21,763 bases of DNA from the NCBI GenBank assembly GCA_001247695.2, contig LGRX02009938.1, positions 1-21,763 of the forward strand, written 5' to 3'. Of the stretch, positions 18,291-21,763 are shown in pieces. Made by a program: the position numbers and the translations under genes. The notes beneath the pieces are model-generated. The model had not been told where the DNA came from. It did not search any database and was given only the letters and a program-made list of their open reading frames with translations. Positions within the stretch are counted from its first letter, which is position 1. Every line of letters starts with the position of its first letter. The stretch is from Cymbomonas tetramitiformis (lineage: Eukaryota > Chlorophyta > Pyramimonadophyceae > Pyramimonadales > Pyramimonadaceae).

Positions 18291-19713
18291 CGCGTTAGCA
18301 GTGTCACAGAAGGTAGGAACGCTGCTGGGCTTGTCAAAGATGTCACTGAGGGCATTCGTGGTTGTGGTCATATCAGCAGTGTCATGCAGGACATGACTGG
18401 TGTGGTAATGTCAACAGTGTCACAGGGGGCATGACCACTGCTGGGCTTGTCATCAGTGTCACGGAAGGCATGAGCGGTGCTGGGCTTGTCATCAGTGTCA
18501 CGGAAGGCATGAGCGGTGCTGGGCTTGTCATAGACGTCATGCAGGGCACAACCGCTGTGAGGCTTGTCAGTAGTGTCATGCAGGGCATGACTGGTGCGGG
18601 GCAGGGCAGCAGTGCCACGTAGGACATGAGTGGTTTTGGGCTTGTTAGCAGTGTCACATAGGGCATGACCGCTGCGGGGCTTGTCATCAGTGTGATGAAG
18701 GGCATGAGTGTTGCTGGTCATGTCAAAGATGTCACCCAGGGCATCCGTGGTGCTGGTCATATCAGCAGTTTTATGCAGGACATGACCGGTGGTAGCCATG
18801 TCAGCAGTGTCACGGAGGGCGTGACCGCTGTTGGGCTTTTCAGCATTGATACGTAGGACAGAACCGGTGGTGGGCACGTCAAAGATGCCACGGAGGCCAT
18901 AACTGCTTCTAGGCTTGTCATCAATGCCACGGGGGGCATGAGCGGTGCTGGGCTTAGTACCAGTATCATGGACAGACCAGTGCTAAGCATCTCAGAGTTG
19001 TCACGCAGGGCATGACCGCTACTAAGCTTGTCAGCAGTGTCACGGAGGGCAGAACCGGTGCTGGGCTTGCCACTACCGTTACGCAGGGCATGCCAGGTGC
19101 TTAGCTTGTCATCAGTGTCACGCAGGGCATGCCAGGTGCCGGGATTGTCATCAGTGTCACGCAGGGCATGCCAGGTGCTGGGCTCGTCACCAGTGTCACC
19201 TACAACATGAGCAGTCCTGGGTTTGTCAGCTGTGTCAAAGAGGACATGCCCGCTGCTAGGCTTGTGCAAGATGTCACGCAGGGCCTGAGCGCTGCTAGGC
19301 TTGTGCAGGATGCCACGCAGGGCCTGAGCGCTGCTAGGCTTGTGCAAGATGTCACGCAGGGCCTGAGCGCTGCTAGGCTTGTGCAAGATGTCACGCAGGG
19401 CCTGAGCGCTGCTAGGCTTGTGCAAGATGTCACGCAGGGCCTGAGCGCTGCTAGGCTTGTCAGCAGTGCCAATAGAAGGGTATAATGTCCGTCGTGTCAA
19501 GGAGGGGCATCACTGCCGTTGGAAATATCAGATTCCGCACAGGGCATGACCGCTGCTGGGCCTGTCATCAGCGTCGCACAGAGCATGACCGCTGCCGGGC
19601 AAGTCAGCAGTGTTACGGAAGGCATGGCCGGTGCGGGGCTTGTCACACGTGTGAGGGAGGGCGTAACCGGTGCTGAGCTTGTTAGCAGTGACACGGAGGG
19701 CATAGCCGCTGCA
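18291..19713. repeat. 39-bp minisatellite, about 36 copies
   Basis: On the plus strand the unit is close to GGCATGACCGCTGCTGGGCT followed by TGTCAGCAGTGTCACGGAG. Units vary by substitution; five nearly identical copies of a GCTTGTGCAAGATGTCACGC variant lie at about 19257-19458, a recent local expansion. Because 39 is a multiple of three and the unit lacks stops in several frames, long ORFs appear on both strands (18368-18877 and 18757-19500 minus; 19129-19485 plus). Unit-length changes of one base near 18395 and near 18960 shift these frames, which argues against one encoded repeat protein. Confidence 0.85.
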
Positions 19714-20597
19714 TAATTGCCTGTCGTCACATTGGGATGGTGTATTGCTGTTGGATTCCTGGAGAAGGATATGGATCGCTTTAAAACTCCTAACTTCGAC
19801 GTTCCCGTTGTACATAACCACGAATGCCGCAAAGCGGCACATATTTTATGACAACTTGAGCAAGCAGCCGGGGATTTCGCTCGAGTTCAGAAACATTGAG
19901 AAACCAAAGTGCTGAGTTTCACTCACTGACGTACAGCATTCCGACCCTCGCAAACACACATATGTGTCATGGATTATAGCGTACACAACACGAGTAGCGT
20001 TATGACTTCCTGAGGCGAAAGAGTTTCTACGCTGTTTTCACACCTGAGATATGCTGCGTGAACTTGCTCGAGTTCAGCAACTGTGGCAGCCACATCGCGC
20101 AATATCCAAGAGATGTAGAGCCTGCGAACATTTGGGCATACTCTCTGAGCCACGGGGAATAACCAACAAGCGCGCGTGTAGTCTCTGGATGGAAAAATAA
20201 TTCTGGAAGCATTAGCTTTAAGTTGCTGCTGAGAAATGCGATTCAGCCAACTATGCACCCCGCTCAAACTCACGAAAGGCGCACACCTTCATGAACGTTT
20301 ACTCGATGGAAAGTATGCCGTCTGCTTCTCCCACGATATGTCTGATATCCATGAGCAAACCCTATAGACAAGAAACTTAGATAAAACAGAAATCATGCAC
20401 CCGCATATATTTCTGTGTAGATGTAATAAGGTCCGCGACTTTTCGCTGTGAATATTAAGCAACCTAGTAAGCCTTTCAGATCCGAGATCCTGTAGGAACT
20501 TCTTATTACTTCAACTTGTAAAACATGGCAAGAGTTTAGAGTAACCGTTTGTGCGACGGTTTCGGGTTTATTTGCTCACCCCCTACTGTACAGTACG
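19714..20597. other. Intergenic region, no gene recognised
   Basis: Short overlapping ORFs on the minus strand (19974-20273 and 20027-20212) have no domain I recognise and no supporting context. I see no RNA gene or transposon end in this stretch. Confidence 0.45.
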
Positions 20598-20774
20598 TAC
20601 TCTGGCTGAGACCAGAGCCTCCGGACGCGATTTGTTTTCACTTTTTTAAGGATTTTTTTATTTTTCTGTACTTGACCGGAGGGTCTAGGAGCTGCATTCC
20701 ATTCTTGTCGTGTCGAAAATCGCGATCGGCCGCGCAGCGGCCACAGCTCGTAAACTCTGGTCTCAGCCAGAGTA
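20598..20774. mobile_element. 177-bp element with perfect 20-bp inverted ends (MITE-like)
   Basis: The left arm TACTCTGGCTGAGACCAGAG (20598-20617) is the exact inverse complement of 20755-20774. Each arm is itself a small hairpin (CTCTGG..CCAGAG). The interior carries a T-rich run and GGCCGCGCAGCGGCC (20728-20742), a block also at 2678-2692 followed in both cases by AAACTCTGG. No coding capacity. No target duplication could be identified, so assignment to a transposon superfamily is not possible. Confidence 0.6.
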
Positions 20775-20842
20775 GCTCCCCCCCCCGTTGTAGACCCACA
20801 CAGACACTAAAGTGTCACTTCAGAATTCTCATTTCAATCTCA

Positions 20843-20887
20843 TCTCATTTCGTTTTCCACCAATCAGAATCCAGAAACGAAATGAGA
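20843..20887. repeat. Inverted repeat with 13-bp arms
   Basis: TCTCATTTCGTTT (20843-20855) pairs with AAACGAAATGAGA (20875-20887) across 19 bases. CAATCTCATYTCATTTCGTT-like sequence appears again just downstream, so the region is a small palindromic duplication. Confidence 0.65.
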
Positions 20888-20940
20888 CGAATTCTCATTT
20901 CAATCTCATTTCGTTCATGGAAATGACCGAAATATGATTC

Positions 20941-20970
20941 AGCGCTGAGCGCTGAGCGCTGAGCGCTGAG
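20941..20970. repeat. (AGCGCTG)n array, 7-bp unit
   Basis: Four full copies of AGCGCTG plus two bases. It abuts the AT-rich arrays that follow, which also have a 7-bp period. Confidence 0.9.
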
Positions 20971-21523
20971 ATAATAATAAATAATAAATTATTACGTAAA
21001 TTATTATTAATAAGTTATTACTAGATGGATGATAATAAATAATGAATAACGAATAATAAATAATAAACAACTTGTAATAAATATTAAGTAATAAATAATA
21101 AATAATAAATGTTAAATAATACATAATATATAATACATAATACATAATACATAATACGTAATAAATAATAAATAATAAATAATATATAATATATAATAAG
21201 TAATAAATAATAAATAATAAATAATACGCAATAAATAATACGCAATAAATAATAAGCAATAAATAATAAGTAATAAGTAATAAGTAATATATTATGAATA
21301 ATGAATAATGAATAATAAATAATAAATAATAAATAATAAATAATAAATAATAAATTTTAAATTTTAAATTTTAAATTTTAAATTTGAAAATATTGAATTT
21401 TAAATAATGAGTAATAAGTAATAAGTAATAAGTAATAAGTAATAAGTAATAAATATTAAATATTAAATATTAAATATTAAATATTAAATATTAAATATTA
21501 AATATTAAATAACAAATAATAAA
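20971..21523. repeat. AT-rich compound microsatellite with a predominant 7-bp period
   Basis: Successive blocks of AATAAAT, AATACAT, AATATAT, AATGAAT, AAATTTT, AATAAGT and ATTAAAT units, each seven bases long, switch from one to the next. A Tyr/Ile/Leu-rich minus-strand ORF (20939-21259) is a by-product and not a gene. Confidence 0.9.
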
Positions 21524-21763
21524 CTTGTGGTAGTCCGTAGAATGGATGTATATATGATACTAGGCTTGGTCGATCTCAATTTTGAGATCTCCGCTAGGCC
21601 TGTATCTGTAGGCCATCTGAAATCTGATCGTTCGATTATCTCATCCGCATTCGCTTATATTTTACAAAGATGAAAAATAAACAGTGAAAGAATAAACAGT
21701 GAACGCTGACTAAGCCATGACCATGACCGACGCTAATAATGTCATCTAAGTAAGTAAGTAAGT
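21524..21763. other. Terminal non-coding stretch
   Basis: Contains a short palindromic TCTCAATTTTGAGATC near 21574-21589, an AATAAACAGTGAA duplication near 21676-21703, and a TAAG tetranucleotide run at the window end (about 21748-21763). No gene seen. Confidence 0.5.

Noticed and set aside
18368..19500. 13-residue repeat proteins on both strands
   Set aside because: By-products of a 39-bp minisatellite; unit-length changes of one base shift the frame and several frames are open equally.
18291..19713. CRISPR array
   Set aside because: Units are contiguous with no unique spacers, and the context is eukaryotic.
20027..20273. Minus-strand ORFs of 61 and 99 codons
   Set aside because: They overlap in different frames, show no domain, and have no neighbouring exon that would complete a gene.
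20939..21259. 106-codon Tyr/Ile/Leu-rich minus-strand ORF that looks like a membrane protein
   Set aside because: It lies entirely in 7-bp-period microsatellite; three 7-bp units give a stop-free heptapeptide repeat.

Overview
The window is nuclear DNA of a eukaryote. A kinesin gene contains a GT-AG intron, there are LTR retrotransposons with gag but no visible pol, and satellites and microsatellites are abundant. Base composition is near 50% GC outside the AT-rich arrays, and the other recognisable gene is intronless. An intron-poor alga or protist, for example a florideophyte red alga, would fit, but I cannot place the organism from sequence alone. Only two genes are clearly host genes: a secreted two-domain cupin (3092-4054, +) and a kinesin-7-like motor with a C-terminal PH-like domain (14864-17703, -).

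Layout. 1-2.9 kb is non-coding: two 170-bp direct repeats (209-378, 2317-2486) bracket a degenerate 180-bp tandem satellite (about 1499-2220), and a perfect 28-bp palindrome (2892-2919) lies 172 bp before the cupin start codon. 5.0-13.2 kb is a nest of mobile elements. A minus-strand gag gene (element A, start codon at 8310, last recognisable gag near 5026) is split by two later insertions. One is a 619-bp TTAA-flanked inverted-repeat element (5459-6077). The other is a complete 1,936-bp LTR element (element B, 6360-8295) with 175-bp LTRs, a 5-bp target duplication and a single 300-codon gene that is not gag. Next to it lies a plus-strand gag-only LTR element (element D, 8655-13228). It is itself interrupted by a 902-bp element (10982-11883) with 9-bp target duplications, which carries a small minus-strand ORF resembling the N-terminus of a host nuclear protein. 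In all three insertions, conceptual removal restores the interrupted reading frame locally.

13.2-14.9 kb has no convincing gene. The kinesin follows. Upstream of the kinesin is a 39-bp minisatellite of about 36 copies (18291-19713). The right end holds a 177-bp element with 20-bp inverted ends (20598-20774), then about 570 bp of arrays that nearly all keep a 7-bp period while the unit sequence changes.

No rRNA, tRNA, CRISPR array, reverse transcriptase, integrase or transposase was recognised. The host genes show no sign of working as a cluster. What ties most of the window together is serial transposition: gag-only and single-ORF LTR elements that would depend on enzymes supplied elsewhere, hit in turn by DNA elements.
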